Counted from the stretch's first letter, positions 8,664-17,961 are shown. The stretch is 64,000 bases of DNA from Ferrimonas pelagia (GCF_039543565.1 NZ_BAABJZ010000002.1:10538-74537); one strand, 5' to 3'. Numbers and translations are program-made. The notes: a model not told the origin generated them from the letters alone.

Positions 8664-8687
8664 AAAGGGGCGCTTCGGCGCCCCTTC
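8664..8687. terminator. Terminator between the metal operon and bfr
   Basis: Stem GGGGCGC/GCGCCCC closed by a TTCG tetraloop, 26 bases after the permease stop and upstream of the convergent bfr end. The T tract is short. Confidence 0.75.
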
Positions 8688-8708
8688 GTCGTGTAGCGGG
8701 TAAAAGGC

Positions 8709-9188
8709 TTAATCCGCTTCTGCGATCATCTGCGCCTGCTGATAATTTTGAATGCCGACCTTATCGATCAACTCGAGCTGGGTTTCCAGCCAATCGACGT
8801 GCTCCTCTTCGTCTTCGAGAATGTCTTGGCACAGATCCCGGCTGACAAAATCTCTTATCGTCTCGAAGTAGGCGATCGCCTCGCGCAGATCAGGGATCGC
8901 GTCCATCTCCAGCGCCAGATCGCAGGTCAGCATCTCCTGAGTGTGTTCACCGATCCTTAGCTTGCCCAGACTCTGCAGGTTGGGCAGCCCTTCCAGAAAC
9001 AGGATCCGCTCGATCAGCTTATCGGCGTGATTCATCTCATCGATGGATTCGTGGTACTCCTTATCGGCGATGCGATGCAGACCCCAGTCTTTGTACATGC
9101 GGGCGTGGAGGAAGTACTGATTGATGGCGATGAGTTCGTTGCCGAGCACCTTGTTGAGAAAGGCGATGACCTTGGGATCCGCTTTCAT
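8709..9188 (-). CDS. bfr: Bacterioferritin
   Basis: A 159-residue four-helix ferritin-like protein of normal length. All ferroxidase ligands are present: Glu18, Glu51, His54, Glu94, Glu127 and His130. The haem-binding Met52 is also present, so this is a haem-type subunit. It assembles as a 24-mer that oxidises Fe(II) and stores ferric mineral in the cytoplasm. The start follows AAGGAAA. Its partner ferredoxin gene bfd lies just upstream on the same strand, as in many gammaproteobacteria. Confidence 0.96.
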   Translation of the reverse strand: MKADPKVIAFLNKVLGNELIAINQYFLHARMYKDWGLHRIADKEYHESIDEMNHADKLIERILFLEGLPNLQSLGKLRIGEHTQEMLTCDLALEMDAIPDLREAIAYFETIRDFVSRDLCQDILEDEEEHVDWLETQLELIDKVGIQNYQQAQMIAEAD

Positions 9189-9299
9189 GGCGTCGTTTCC
9201 TTAGCGACTGAATTTCACTAAGCGTGGCAAAAAAGCGTCAACGTGCAACTGCCCGCGAGGGAAAACGGCTCGTGCGCATAGGGGGGCGCTGTGGATCGG

Positions 9300-9491
9300 C
9301 TAGGCGACTTCGTAGTAATTCGGCGTCACATCCAATTGCTGTTGCATGATCTCCAAGGTGGTCTTGATGCACTTGCCGCACTGGGTGCCGACATTGAGTT
9401 TGGCTTGCAGCGTTTTCAGATCGGTCGCGCCCTCGGCTACCACCTGTTTTACCTGCTTATCGGTCACGCCGAAGCACACACATACGTACAT
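9300..9491 (-). CDS. bfd: Bacterioferritin-associated ferredoxin
   Basis: A 63-residue [2Fe-2S] protein of the BFD family. The four ligands are Cys4, Cys6, Cys38 and Cys41 (CxC, 31 residues, CxxC), the diagnostic spacing. Bfd docks on bacterioferritin and passes electrons to release stored iron. A Fur-box-like site lies 48-63 bases upstream of its start codon, which fits the known iron repression of bfd. Confidence 0.95.
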   Translation of the reverse strand: MYVCVCFGVTDKQVKQVVAEGATDLKTLQAKLNVGTQCGKCIKTTLEIMQQQLDVTPNYYEVA

Positions 9492-9539
9492 CGTTGGGTC
9501 TCGCTGTTGATTGAACTTAACGTTGCGCTGAATTGTGAA

Positions 9540-9554
9540 TGGTAATGATTCTCA
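9540..9554. promoter_or_regulatory. Fur box-like operator
   Basis: TGGTAATGATTCTCA matches the 7-1-7 Fur consensus TGATAATnATTATCA at 12 of 14 informative positions. It sits between the divergent bfd (-) and the DUF6494 gene (+), so it could control both by iron. Confidence 0.65.
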
Positions 9555-9655
9555 TGTCCAATGACATTATGCAAGGAAGACTCGGTTTTTCTACCCAATG
9601 GGTTATAAAAAAGGGTGAGCATTATCACGTCGATAGTGCATTAGGAGATGGAAAG

Positions 9656-9865
9656 ATGGATCAGGAGCAGATGAACAACAGCATTCGCCGTTTTCTCAAG
9701 CAGGTGGGGATCCAGTCACACCAGGAGCTGGAGCAGTTACTGCAGGACGCGGCTCGGGCTGGCACCTTGGGCGAGGCACCGCTGCCGGTGGAGATGACCT
9801 TATCGGTACCGTCGCTGGGTTTTAGTCATAGGATCGCCGCCAAACTGGAGCTTGGCGACGATTGA
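9656..9865 (+). CDS. DUF6494 family small protein
   Basis: A 69-residue cytoplasmic protein starting MDQEQMNNSIRRFLKQVGI. The ATG at 9656 is chosen over upstream in-frame starts because a TTAGGAG site lies 8 bases before it and because this start fits the family pattern (short acidic N terminus, a SIRxFLKxVG helix, then an MTLSVPSLGFSH strand near the end). No function is known to me. It is divergent from bfd across the Fur-like site, so an iron link is possible. Confidence 0.7.
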   Translation: MDQEQMNNSIRRFLKQVGIQSHQELEQLLQDAARAGTLGEAPLPVEMTLSVPSLGFSHRIAAKLELGDD

Positions 9866-9879
9866 GCCGCTCAGGCCAC

Positions 9880-10782
9880 TCAGTAGCCTTGGGTGAAGTC
9901 GACGAGGTGCTGTAGGCGCTCGCTACGCTCAAACCGACGCAGGTTGTCGACAAAGAGGCGGACAACCTGCTCTGGAAAGCTGGTCGCGGCGACATGGGGG
10001 GTGAGGCTCACCTGCGGGTGCTGCCACAGCGGGGAATCCTGTGGCAGCGGCTCGCTTTCGAACACATCCAGTACGGCATGCGCCAATTGACCCGCATCGA
10101 GGCGGGCCAGCAAGGCATCAATATCCAACACCGAGCCACGGCCCACGTTGATCAGTGTGGCGTGGCTCGGCAGCGCAGCGAGGGTCTTGGCGTTAAGCAG
10201 GTGATGGCTTTGTGGCGTGCTGGGCAGCACCGACACCAACACATCGGCCAGTGCCAGGGCATGGTTGAGATCCGGTAGGGCGACGATCCGCTCAAACCCG
10301 TCGACGGCGTGACCGCGGCGATTGACCCCGATGATCCGCATACCAAACGCGGCGGCAACGCTGGCGATATGGCGGGCGATATCGCCGGTGCCCAGTAACA
10401 CCAGGGTTTGTCCCTGTAAGGAGCCGTAGCTGTGCGGTTGCCAGAGGTGTTGCTCTTGCTGCGTGGCGTAACGGGGCAGGTGACGCAGGCGTGACAACAG
10501 ATGGGCAAACACATACTGAGCCATCAGTGGGCCGAAGATCCCGCGAACATTGGTTAATTGATAGTCTTTGGCCAGATCCGCCGCCATCAAGGGTTCAATG
10601 CCGGCGTAGGTGCTGGCCAGCCATTGGGGCTTGCTCCCTTGCCGCAATGCCTCTGCGGCGAGTGCGGGCTCTGCCAGCCAGATAGGCGCTTCAGACGGTG
10701 TGGCGAGCTGGGTGATCCCGGCAGTCTCGAGCAGTGCAGCAAAGCGGTCGTTGTGGTGGGTCAGTAGCGCGATCGGGATCAT
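9880..10782 (-). CDS. D-2-hydroxyacid dehydrogenase family protein
   Basis: A 300-residue NAD(P)-dependent dehydrogenase, GhrA/PdxB-like. The start at 10782 (MIPIALLTHH) is preferred over an ATG 36 bases upstream because GGAAG precedes it. The Rossmann motif is LLGTGDIARH (about 130-138). The catalytic triad is Arg215 (NVGRGSV), Glu242 (DVFESEPLP) and His263 (LTPHVAAT). It probably reduces a 2-keto acid such as glyoxylate or hydroxypyruvate, but the substrate cannot be read from sequence. It is divergent from the DUF3392 gene. Confidence 0.85.
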   Translation of the reverse strand: MIPIALLTHHNDRFAALLETAGITQLATPSEAPIWLAEPALAAEALRQGSKPQWLASTYAGIEPLMAADLAKDYQLTNVRGIFGPLMAQYVFAHLLSRLRHLPRYATQQEQHLWQPHSYGSLQGQTLVLLGTGDIARHIASVAAAFGMRIIGVNRRGHAVDGFERIVALPDLNHALALADVLVSVLPSTPQSHHLLNAKTLAALPSHATLINVGRGSVLDIDALLARLDAGQLAHAVLDVFESEPLPQDSPLWQHPQVSLTPHVAATSFPEQVVRLFVDNLRRFERSERLQHLVDFTQGY

Positions 10783-10847
10783 GTTTGAGCTTCCAAGGCA
10801 TTGGGTCGCTGTTACCATACGTCTCTGTTGTATCGAAGGAAAGACGT

Positions 10848-11180
10848 ATGAATTGGCTGCTTGATATGGTCCATCTATTGGGGCGCTCGCTGTATCCCTA
10901 TCTGACGGATATCTCCGTTGCCTTACTGGCCTGCGTGTTGGTGGTGATCAGCCCAGATCTGCAGCGGGCGATCCGGCGCCGGATCATCACCTGGCCGTTT
11001 CCGGCCCGAACCGGGGTGTTTATCCTGCTGGTGGCGTTTGGCTACGGCATGGTGATCACTAAGCTGTCGCCCTACCTGGCCAGTCAATTGGCGCAGCTGC
11101 CGCCCAATTGGCTGCTGTTGGTGGTGAGCTTGAGCTTTGTCGTTATCGGCCTGTGGGCGGAGCGCCATCGTCAGATGTAA
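10848..11180 (+). CDS. DUF3392 family inner-membrane protein
   Basis: A 110-residue protein with three to four hydrophobic segments (about 16-37, 57-77, 84-103) and the family-like opening MNWLLDMVHLLGRSLYPYL. It ends in a short basic tail. The frame is open upstream, but the start at 10848 has GAAGGAAAG before it. DUF3392 is a family of small membrane proteins of unknown function seen in Vibrio, Shewanella and relatives. It converges on the phosphodiesterase gene. Confidence 0.8.
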   Translation: MNWLLDMVHLLGRSLYPYLTDISVALLACVLVVISPDLQRAIRRRIITWPFPARTGVFILLVAFGYGMVITKLSPYLASQLAQLPPNWLLLVVSLSFVVIGLWAERHRQM

Positions 11181-11197
11181 TGGCGCCGCGGGCGTGT

Positions 11198-11920
11198 CTA
11201 TTGCCAGACTTGGCCTGGCTGATGGCGCGGTGCATTGAGTCTGGCTCGGCTGCGGCCGGGGTAATTGCTGAAGATCCCGTCGACGCCCAAGGCGTCGAGA
11301 CGCAGCAGATCCGGCGCGTGATCGACGGTATAGACGTAGATCTTCAGGCCGCGGGCTTTGGCGTCGGCGATGAAGGCGGGATCGGCAAAGTCCACGTCCA
11401 TATGCACCGAGAAGGCCCCAAGCGCCGTAGCAAATTCGGCGTAGTTCAGTGGGCAACAGGCGGTCAGGGCGCCGATCTTCAGTGCTGGCCGTTGCCGCTT
11501 GAGTTGCGCCAACATCGGGTGATGGAACGAGGAGATCAGAAACTGCTCAGGGCGGTAGCCAAGCTCGGCTTCGGCGCGCTGCAGCAGCGCCAGCAGGGGC
11601 TCTACTGTGCCCATGCCTTTCAATTCGATGTTGAGATCGCACCGCCCACCAATACGTTCGAGCACCTGCCACAGGGTCGGGACGCGTTGACCCTCGCCCG
11701 CATCCAGTGTGCTCAGCACATCGAGGCTGCTGTCGCTGAGCAAACCGCTGCCGCTGGTGGTCTTATTCAGGTAACGGTCGTGCAGCACCACCAGGGTTCC
11801 TTCCAGCTGATGCACATCCAATTCGATGGCACAGGCGTCCTGCTCGATGGCCAAGTCCATGGCCGTTAGGGTGTTTTCTGGCGCCTCGCCGGAGGCACCA
11901 CGGTGAGCAATAATGCGCAT
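11198..11920 (-). CDS. Glycerophosphodiester phosphodiesterase
   Basis: A 240-residue TIM-barrel enzyme of the GDPD family, UgpQ-like in size and without a signal peptide, so cytoplasmic. The catalytic HRG ASGEAPENT opening (His7), the ELDVH metal-site strand near residue 40 and a VLHD with catalytic His near residue 50 are all present. It hydrolyses glycerophosphodiesters to glycerol-3-phosphate and an alcohol. I start it at ATG 11920 rather than the GTG two codons earlier because GAGGAAG is correctly spaced only for the ATG. It is 14 bases downstream of mscM on the same strand. Confidence 0.92.
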   Translation of the reverse strand: MRIIAHRGASGEAPENTLTAMDLAIEQDACAIELDVHQLEGTLVVLHDRYLNKTTSGSGLLSDSSLDVLSTLDAGEGQRVPTLWQVLERIGGRCDLNIELKGMGTVEPLLALLQRAEAELGYRPEQFLISSFHHPMLAQLKRQRPALKIGALTACCPLNYAEFATALGAFSVHMDVDFADPAFIADAKARGLKIYVYTVDHAPDLLRLDALGVDGIFSNYPGRSRARLNAPRHQPGQVWQ

Positions 11921-11934
11921 ACGCACTTCCTCGA

Positions 11935-14900
11935 TTAGTTGCGGATCAGGCCCGAGTCTCTGCTGTCATGGTTTTGTGCCATGTGCATCTCCATCTGAGG
12001 GTAGGCCAGCACGATCCCCTTGGCGCGGAACTTGGCGGTGATCCGCATATGCAGATCATGCCGCAGCGGCCAGCGTTTGCCCATCTCGTCGGCGTAAGCA
12101 CGGACCTCGAAGTCCTGCGTATGGCTGCCAAAACCGCCGAAGAAGATCTCCGGCTCGGGTTGGCTCAGGGCCAGCGGCGACTCCTGTACAGCTTGATGCA
12201 GAACCGCCTCGACCAGTGCTGGATCTGAGTCTCGCGCGACCGAGACCTTGAGGATCACCCGGGTGATCGCATCGGACAGCGACCAGTTGACCAACTGCTC
12301 GGTAATGAAGGCTTTGTTGGGCACGATGATCTCTTTGCGATCCCAATCGACGATGGTGGTCGCGCGGATCTGGATCTTGGAGACGGTGCCGGTCAGATCG
12401 CGGATGGTGACCGTATCCCCGATCCGGATCGGCTTCTCAAACAGGATGATCAGGCCGGAGATAAAGTTGGCGAAGATCTCCTGCAGGCCAAAGCCCAGGC
12501 CGACGGTCAGCGCGGCGATCAGCCACTGCATCTTGCTCCAAGCCAGACCGAGGGTGGAGAAGGTGGCGAAGACGCCGATCGTATAGACCAGATATTTGCT
12601 GACGGTGGAGATCGCAAAGCCGGTGCCTGGCGTCAGATCCAGCCGCTGCAACAGCATCAGCTCAAGCAGGCCGGGCAGGTTACGGGCGATCATCCCGGTG
12701 AAGACGGCGATCATCAATGCCGCTGCCAGTGACATCAGGGTGATGGGTACGGCTTGCTCGACGTTATCGACAAACTGGGTGCTGGAATAGAGGGTGATCC
12801 CTTCCAGGAAGCTGAATACGGCCGGGTGGGTTTGGCTCCAGAGCCCCAATAGGGTCAAGGCAAACGCGAGGATCATCAGGCTGCGCACCAGGCTCAAGGA
12901 TTGGGTTGAGATGGTGTCCAGATCCAGCTGTGGATCGTCCAGACCATCGACCAGGCCCTCGGCACTGGTGCTGGCGCTGCTGATCCCTTCGGCCTTCTCT
13001 TTTTCCCGCTGCGCCAGTACTTCCGCCCGGCGCGCTTTGGCCAGTTCGAACTGCAGGCGTCGCCGCTCGATCAGCATCCAACGCTTGACCATCAGGTACC
13101 CCAACAGGAAGGAGATCCCGACAGCGACCGTGATCAAGGCCTGGCTGAGCAGTTGGTGGCTGCTGTAGTAGTAGCCTCGCCACGCGAGGACCAAGGTGAT
13201 CAGAGGCAGGCCGATCAGCACCAGCCAGATCAGCCGCTCGATGAAGCGCCGGTTGAGATCGGTTTTGCTGTGGTGGCGGTGATACTCCAGAGCAAAGCGC
13301 GATAGGCGGCGGAAGCTGTAGGCCACCAGCAAACAGAGGAAGACAAAGGCGATCCGGCCCAGGCTGTTGCTGAGCAGGGCCAGATCCAACTCGACGGTAA
13401 AGGCCACGATGGCCAGCAGGGGCGCAGCGAACAGGCATATCTTGCCGAGAAAGCGGCGCAGATGGGCAACCAGGGGAGGGTGGCGACGGAAGTGCGCCAC
13501 CATCAAGCCATCTTCATGGGTCAGCTGGCGGATCGACCAGTAGAGCTGGAACACCAAGGTGGCAGACAGCACACCGTGCCCTAACGCGTGGGTGAATTCT
13601 GGGCCGGGTCCGAAGCGCAAAATGGCGCCGGCGAACCAGAGTGGCAGCGGCAACAGCAGGCTGTAGCCCAGTCCGATCAGTAGGGCTTTGACCGAGGCGC
13701 TGAATCGATCTTGGGTTACGTTACCGACGTAGCGTGCCTGTGCTTTGCGCAGTCGAGCGTAAGGGCCCTTGAGCAGATCCAGCGTGACGAGGATCAGCAC
13801 CACTAACGCCAGCCACAGTGACCAAGGGCCCGCATTGAGTTGGTGGCTCTGGCGCAGATCGGCGCGACGCTGGGGATCCATCAGCCAACTGAGACTGAGG
13901 CCGACCTCTGACAGGGTTGATGAGGTTATCGGGCGTGCGTTGGGCAGCCAAAACAGGTACTCGGTGATCAGCCGTTCAAAGCGGTCATTGTGTTTGGAGA
14001 GTTGCTCTTGCTGCAGTTTGAGGCGGCTGAGCTCCACCACGAGCTGTTCGTGTGCTTCGACCAACTGCTCCAACAACTGCGCTTGGCGCTGCCATAAGGG
14101 CTGTTGCGCGGCGTCAATGTTGGGCGAGGCCAGATTACGCTGAAGCTGTTCCAACTGATGTTCGTAGTCGTACCGTTGCAATCGGGTTTTGCTGAGGAAA
14201 CTGGCAGCGTCCTGGCCCCGCTCGCCTCTTTGTAAGGCATTGAGACGGCGGATCAATGATTCACCAAAGGCGGCACTGGCTCCGCCCCACTCCAGTTGCT
14301 CCTGAATGTCGCGATAGTCGGAGGATTGGGTTTGATAGCGTTGCTCGGCCTGGATCAACGCCTGGCTGGTGGCTTCCAGGTGGCCATTGATCTCACCTAG
14401 GGCGCGGGCCAGTGCGGCGTTGGTTTCGCTCAGGTGGCTCAGGCTGGGATCTTGATTGGAGTGGTTGCGCTGATCGGGGTTGTCGCTGATCGCCGCTTCG
14501 CTGGCCGCCCGGCGCTTCTGACTGGTGGCTTGATTGAGCCGGGTCAAGCGCAACTCAAAGGTCGCCAGTTGGCTTTGAACCAGGCGCTGACGCAGCTGGA
14601 TAAGCTGCAGCTGCAGGGGCTGGGCACGCTGCTCCAGCTGCACTGTGGTGACCAAAGCTGCGTAGTAATCCTGCCGCGCCTGCAACGGGGCCGTGCGATT
14701 GGACTCGGCGCGAGCCAGACGCAGCTGCAGGTTGGCCTGCTGCTCGATCTCGGCGAGCTGGCCCAAGCGGTTGCGTGTGCTTTGTTGCAGCTCAGCGAGT
14801 GATTCTGCACTGGATTTTAGCTCTTGCAGCTGCAGGTGAACCCAAGACGTTTGCTGGGTCAAGGATTGGAGCGGGTCAACCTCGGCATTGAGGGGCTGTT

Positions 14901-15132
14901 GCAGCTGATTTTGCAACTGCTCCTGACGCAGTTCGAATTGATCGATCAGCTCTTGATACTCATTGGCTTGCTGCTCCAGCGCTTTTTGCTGGCTATGCCA
15001 TTGTTCAATGGTGATGGTTTGATTGTTGTTATTGCCAAAAGGCATCAGGCGTCGCTCGAGTGAGAACGACGAATTGGCCTGAGCCAGTGAGCTGGTCAGA
15101 AGCAGGATAGAGCAAAGCAGGATGCGCCACAT
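11935..15132 (-). CDS. mscM: Miniconductance mechanosensitive channel, MscM/MscK type
   Basis: About 1065 residues from the ATG at 15132, which begins a proper signal peptide (MWRILLCSILLLTSSLAQA); the open frame extends 13 codons further. The periplasmic part (about 25-430) is rich in Gln/Leu coiled-coil helices. A membrane region with about eight helices follows, then the MscS core with its pore helix and a cytoplasmic beta domain near the C terminus (DTVTIRDLTGTVSKIQIR, VPNKAFITEQLVNWS). Such channels open on membrane tension to release solutes in hypo-osmotic shock. Position downstream of psd matches E. coli psd-mscM, which supports MscM over MscK. Confidence 0.9.
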   Translation of the reverse strand: MWRILLCSILLLTSSLAQANSSFSLERRLMPFGNNNNQTITIEQWHSQQKALEQQANEYQELIDQFELRQEQLQNQLQQPLNAEVDPLQSLTQQTSWVHLQLQELKSSAESLAELQQSTRNRLGQLAEIEQQANLQLRLARAESNRTAPLQARQDYYAALVTTVQLEQRAQPLQLQLIQLRQRLVQSQLATFELRLTRLNQATSQKRRAASEAAISDNPDQRNHSNQDPSLSHLSETNAALARALGEINGHLEATSQALIQAEQRYQTQSSDYRDIQEQLEWGGASAAFGESLIRRLNALQRGERGQDAASFLSKTRLQRYDYEHQLEQLQRNLASPNIDAAQQPLWQRQAQLLEQLVEAHEQLVVELSRLKLQQEQLSKHNDRFERLITEYLFWLPNARPITSSTLSEVGLSLSWLMDPQRRADLRQSHQLNAGPWSLWLALVVLILVTLDLLKGPYARLRKAQARYVGNVTQDRFSASVKALLIGLGYSLLLPLPLWFAGAILRFGPGPEFTHALGHGVLSATLVFQLYWSIRQLTHEDGLMVAHFRRHPPLVAHLRRFLGKICLFAAPLLAIVAFTVELDLALLSNSLGRIAFVFLCLLVAYSFRRLSRFALEYHRHHSKTDLNRRFIERLIWLVLIGLPLITLVLAWRGYYYSSHQLLSQALITVAVGISFLLGYLMVKRWMLIERRRLQFELAKARRAEVLAQREKEKAEGISSASTSAEGLVDGLDDPQLDLDTISTQSLSLVRSLMILAFALTLLGLWSQTHPAVFSFLEGITLYSSTQFVDNVEQAVPITLMSLAAALMIAVFTGMIARNLPGLLELMLLQRLDLTPGTGFAISTVSKYLVYTIGVFATFSTLGLAWSKMQWLIAALTVGLGFGLQEIFANFISGLIILFEKPIRIGDTVTIRDLTGTVSKIQIRATTIVDWDRKEIIVPNKAFITEQLVNWSLSDAITRVILKVSVARDSDPALVEAVLHQAVQESPLALSQPEPEIFFGGFGSHTQDFEVRAYADEMGKRWPLRHDLHMRITAKFRAKGIVLAYPQMEMHMAQNHDSRDSGLIRN

Positions 15133-15258
15133 GGTGTTTAGCTTAGTCTTCGGGCGAAGGGGACGAGGCAAGTTTATCGGAGAATATCTTGGCTGACTAT
15201 GAGGTTAACGGAGTTATCTCTGGCATAACGCGCAAGATATAACCAAATTGCAGATGGT

Positions 15259-15284
15259 CGGGCCAGCCAGTCTTGGCCGGCCCG
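15259..15284. other. Hairpin between psd and mscM
   Basis: A long GC-rich inverted repeat (CGGGCCAGCCAG opposite TTGGCCGGCCCG) ten bases after the psd stop. It has no T tract on the transcribed strand, so it may be an mRNA stabiliser or attenuator rather than a terminator. Confidence 0.4.
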
Positions 15285-15293
15285 AATTTTATC

Positions 15294-16166
15294 CTAGCGG
15301 CAGTGTGCCATCGCTTGGCCCAGACGGGTTTGGGCATTGATCTCAAACTTGTCGTCAAAGCCTTCCAGCATATCCTTACCGAAGCAGGCCACCACGGTGC
15401 TGCCGAGCTTGAATCGGCCCATCTCCTGACCTTTGCTGAAGCGGATCGCTTGCTCTCCGTCTGCCGGGTAATCCCAGGCCATGATATTGCCCCCGGCTGG
15501 CGGTGTGACGGTGCCAGCCCAGGTGGTTTCGATGCTTGCCACGATGGTGGCGCCGACCAGAACCATCGCCATAGGACCCTGCTCGGTATCGAAGATGGTG
15601 ACAACGCGTTCGTTGCGAGCAAACAGGCCCGGCACGTTTTCAGCGGTCAAAGGGTTGACCGAAAACAGATCGCCCGGAACGTACACCATGCGTCGCAGCG
15701 TGCCAGCGCAGGGCATGTGGATGCGATGGTAGTCTTGTGGCGACAAATAGATGGTGGTGAAGTGACCATCCTTGAACGGTTCAGCGTCACTCTGGTGACC
15801 GCCCAACAGCTCCAACAAACCAAAGTCATGGTTTTTGGCTTGGATCAGGCGCTCATCGACGATAGGGCCCAATTGGCTCACACGGCCATCGACAGGCTGG
15901 ATCAGCGTCTTCTCATCACCGACCAGCGGACGCAGACCGGGCTTAAGCTCGCGGGTAAAGAAGTCATTAAAGGTCTTGAAGGCCTTTGGATCTTCAATCA
16001 AGGCTTCTTGCATGTTGATGTCGTACTGGCGAATGAACCACTTGATAAAGGCTGTGGTTAATGGACCAGACTCGGACGCGGCGAATTTACCGACCAAGCG
16101 AGACACAGCATGCTTGGGCATGACGTATTGCAGAGTGATTTTCAACTTGTCCAAGGACACGTGCAT
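15294..16166 (-). CDS. psd: Phosphatidylserine decarboxylase proenzyme
   Basis: A 290-residue pyruvoyl-dependent enzyme of the usual bacterial long form. The autocleavage motif LGST has Ser256 as the residue that becomes the pyruvoyl group, with the alpha chain starting there. The proteolysis-triad residues are visible as Asp93 (PVDGR) and His150 in YHRIHMP, with Ser256. It makes phosphatidylethanolamine from phosphatidylserine at the inner membrane. It lies 8 bases downstream of rsgA and upstream of mscM, the same order as in E. coli. Confidence 0.97.
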   Translation of the reverse strand: MHVSLDKLKITLQYVMPKHAVSRLVGKFAASESGPLTTAFIKWFIRQYDINMQEALIEDPKAFKTFNDFFTRELKPGLRPLVGDEKTLIQPVDGRVSQLGPIVDERLIQAKNHDFGLLELLGGHQSDAEPFKDGHFTTIYLSPQDYHRIHMPCAGTLRRMVYVPGDLFSVNPLTAENVPGLFARNERVVTIFDTEQGPMAMVLVGATIVASIETTWAGTVTPPAGGNIMAWDYPADGEQAIRFSKGQEMGRFKLGSTVVACFGKDMLEGFDDKFEINAQTRLGQAMAHCR

Positions 16167-16174
16167 TTCCTTTA

Positions 16175-17227
16175 TTACTTGTCGTTCAAGGGATCGACGA
16201 AATGGCGCGTTGGCCGATCCGAATTCATGGATTCTAAGATCCGATGGTAATTGTCAAAACGTTGAGCGCTGATCTCGCCTTGCTCCACGGCCCCGCGCAA
16301 GGCACATCCTGGATCGTCACCGTGTTTGCAGTCGCGGAATTTACAGCCGCCGAGGTACTCGCGAAACTCCTTAAAGCCCCAAGCGATGCGTTCGGCGGGC
16401 AGGTGCCAGAGGGCAAATTCACGCACGCCTGGCGAGTCGATGAGATCGCCACCGGACGGGAAGCGCAGTAATTTTGCGGTGGTCGTGGTGTGGGTACCCA
16501 AGCCTGAGTTCTCCGACACTTCCCCTACGACTAAGTCGACCTCGGGCATCAAAGCATTAATCAGAGAGGATTTCCCCACGCCGGACTGGCCGACAAAGAT
16601 GTTGATCTTGTCCTTCAGGCAGGCTTTGAGGGCGTCGACGCCTTCTCCGGTTTCGCTGCTCACCAAATAGATGGGGTAGCCGATGGCGCGATAAGGGGCG
16701 AGGATCGTTTCGACCAAGGCCAAGCCTTGCTCATCGAGCAGATCGGTCTTGTTCAACACCAATACTGGTGGGATCTCGGTGTCTTCTGCGGCCACTAGGT
16801 AGCGGTCGATGATCTGTGCGGACAGCTCAGGTACCACCGCAGACACGATCAAGATCTGATCAATGTTCGCCGCAACCACCTTAAGGCCGTCGTAGAAGTC
16901 CGGGCGGCGCAGCTCTGAACGGCGCGGATGGACGGCTTCGACGATACCGGAGATCCCCGCCATCGCTTCGTTACCTTGGCGCCACTCGACTTCGTCGCCG
17001 ACCACGATGCTGCCGACAGTGCGGCGCAAGTTACAACGGAAGACTTCACCTGCCATTGTCTCTACGTCAGCATGTTGACCGAAACGACTGATAATTCGAC
17101 CTTTGATCTGAGGGCCTAAGGCGTCGTTGTCCCATTCGGGATCCTTGCGCTTGCTTAGACGCTTGTCGCGATTGTCCCGTACCCGGCGCAATTGCCCTTT
17201 GGTCAGCTTCTTCTTGCCCTTGCTCAC
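16175..17227 (-). CDS. rsgA: Small ribosomal subunit biogenesis GTPase RsgA
   Basis: A 350-residue circularly permuted GTPase: the NKTD motif (G4, residues 159-162) precedes the P-loop GQSGVGKSS (213-221) and the DSPG motif (264-267). An OB fold precedes the GTPase (about 40-105) and a zinc site Cys295, Cys300, His302, Cys308 follows. The Lys-rich N terminus is a usual ribosome-binding extension. RsgA checks and matures the 30S subunit late in assembly. It heads the rsgA-psd-mscM unit and diverges from orn. Confidence 0.97.
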   Translation of the reverse strand: MSKGKKKLTKGQLRRVRDNRDKRLSKRKDPEWDNDALGPQIKGRIISRFGQHADVETMAGEVFRCNLRRTVGSIVVGDEVEWRQGNEAMAGISGIVEAVHPRRSELRRPDFYDGLKVVAANIDQILIVSAVVPELSAQIIDRYLVAAEDTEIPPVLVLNKTDLLDEQGLALVETILAPYRAIGYPIYLVSSETGEGVDALKACLKDKINIFVGQSGVGKSSLINALMPEVDLVVGEVSENSGLGTHTTTTAKLLRFPSGGDLIDSPGVREFALWHLPAERIAWGFKEFREYLGGCKFRDCKHGDDPGCALRGAVEQGEISAQRFDNYHRILESMNSDRPTRHFVDPLNDK

Positions 17228-17313
17228 TGTGCTCCCGGCAAAACCGTGTCTAAAGTAAAAGAAACCCGTATGATACTACGTTCTGATAAAAAAGCCCGTG
17301 ACGAGAGGATTCG

Positions 17314-17859
17314 ATGACACAAGATCCCAATAACCTGATCTGGATTGATCTGGAAATGACCGGATTGGATCCCGAGGAAAACACCATCATCGAGATCGCT
17401 ACGATAGTCACTGACAGCCAGTTGAATGTCTTGGCGGAAGGCCCGGTACTGGCGATCCATCAGCCACAGAGTGAGTTGGCCAAGATGGATGAGTGGAACG
17501 TTCGTACTCATGGGCAGAGCGGATTAACCGAGCGGGTTAAGGCCAGTCGTATCGACTCGGCCGAGGCGGAGCGGCAAACCTTGGCATTTCTGGAGCAGTG
17601 GGTTCCGCGTGGGGCGTCGCCGATCTGCGGTAACAGTGTCGGTCAGGATCGTCGCTTCTTAGTCAAGTACATGCCTCAGCTCGAGTCCTACTTCCATTAC
17701 CGTTATCTGGATGTCAGCACGGTAAAAGAGTTAACTCGTCGCTGGCAGCCGGAATTGCTCGAGCAGTTTTCCAAGGCTGGCACGCATCAGGCGTTAGACG
17801 ATATTCGTGAATCCATCGCCGAATTGGTGTTCTATCGCTCGACAGTTTTCAAAATTTGA
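17314..17859 (+). CDS. orn: Oligoribonuclease
   Basis: A 181-residue DEDDh 3'-5' exoribonuclease of normal length. Asp12 and Glu14 are in WIDLEMTGLDP; a QDRRFL motif supplies the next Asp, and HQALDDI supplies the His and last Asp. It degrades 2-5 nt RNA, including pGpG from cyclic-di-GMP breakdown. Divergent from rsgA as in E. coli. In E. coli queG sits opposite between orn and nnr; here a tRNA-Gly array and a tiny membrane-protein gene fill that place. Confidence 0.97.
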   Translation: MTQDPNNLIWIDLEMTGLDPEENTIIEIATIVTDSQLNVLAEGPVLAIHQPQSELAKMDEWNVRTHGQSGLTERVKASRIDSAEAERQTLAFLEQWVPRGASPICGNSVGQDRRFLVKYMPQLESYFHYRYLDVSTVKELTRRWQPELLEQFSKAGTHQALDDIRESIAELVFYRSTVFKI

Positions 17860-17889
17860 CCAATTGGAATAAAATTCTGAGATCGGGGG

Positions 17890-17917
17890 TTGCGGAGCAA
17901 ATCTATTTGCTTATAAT
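17890..17917 (+). promoter_or_regulatory. Stable-RNA promoter for the tRNA-Gly array
   Basis: TTGCGG, 16 bases, then TATAAT, followed by a GC-rich discriminator (GCGCCCTCGC), the pattern of growth-rate and stringently controlled promoters. It ends 44 bases before the first tRNA. Confidence 0.75.
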
Positions 17918-17961
17918 GCGCCCTCGCTGTCGACGGTAATCCCGTTAGTTACAGCGGTGAT

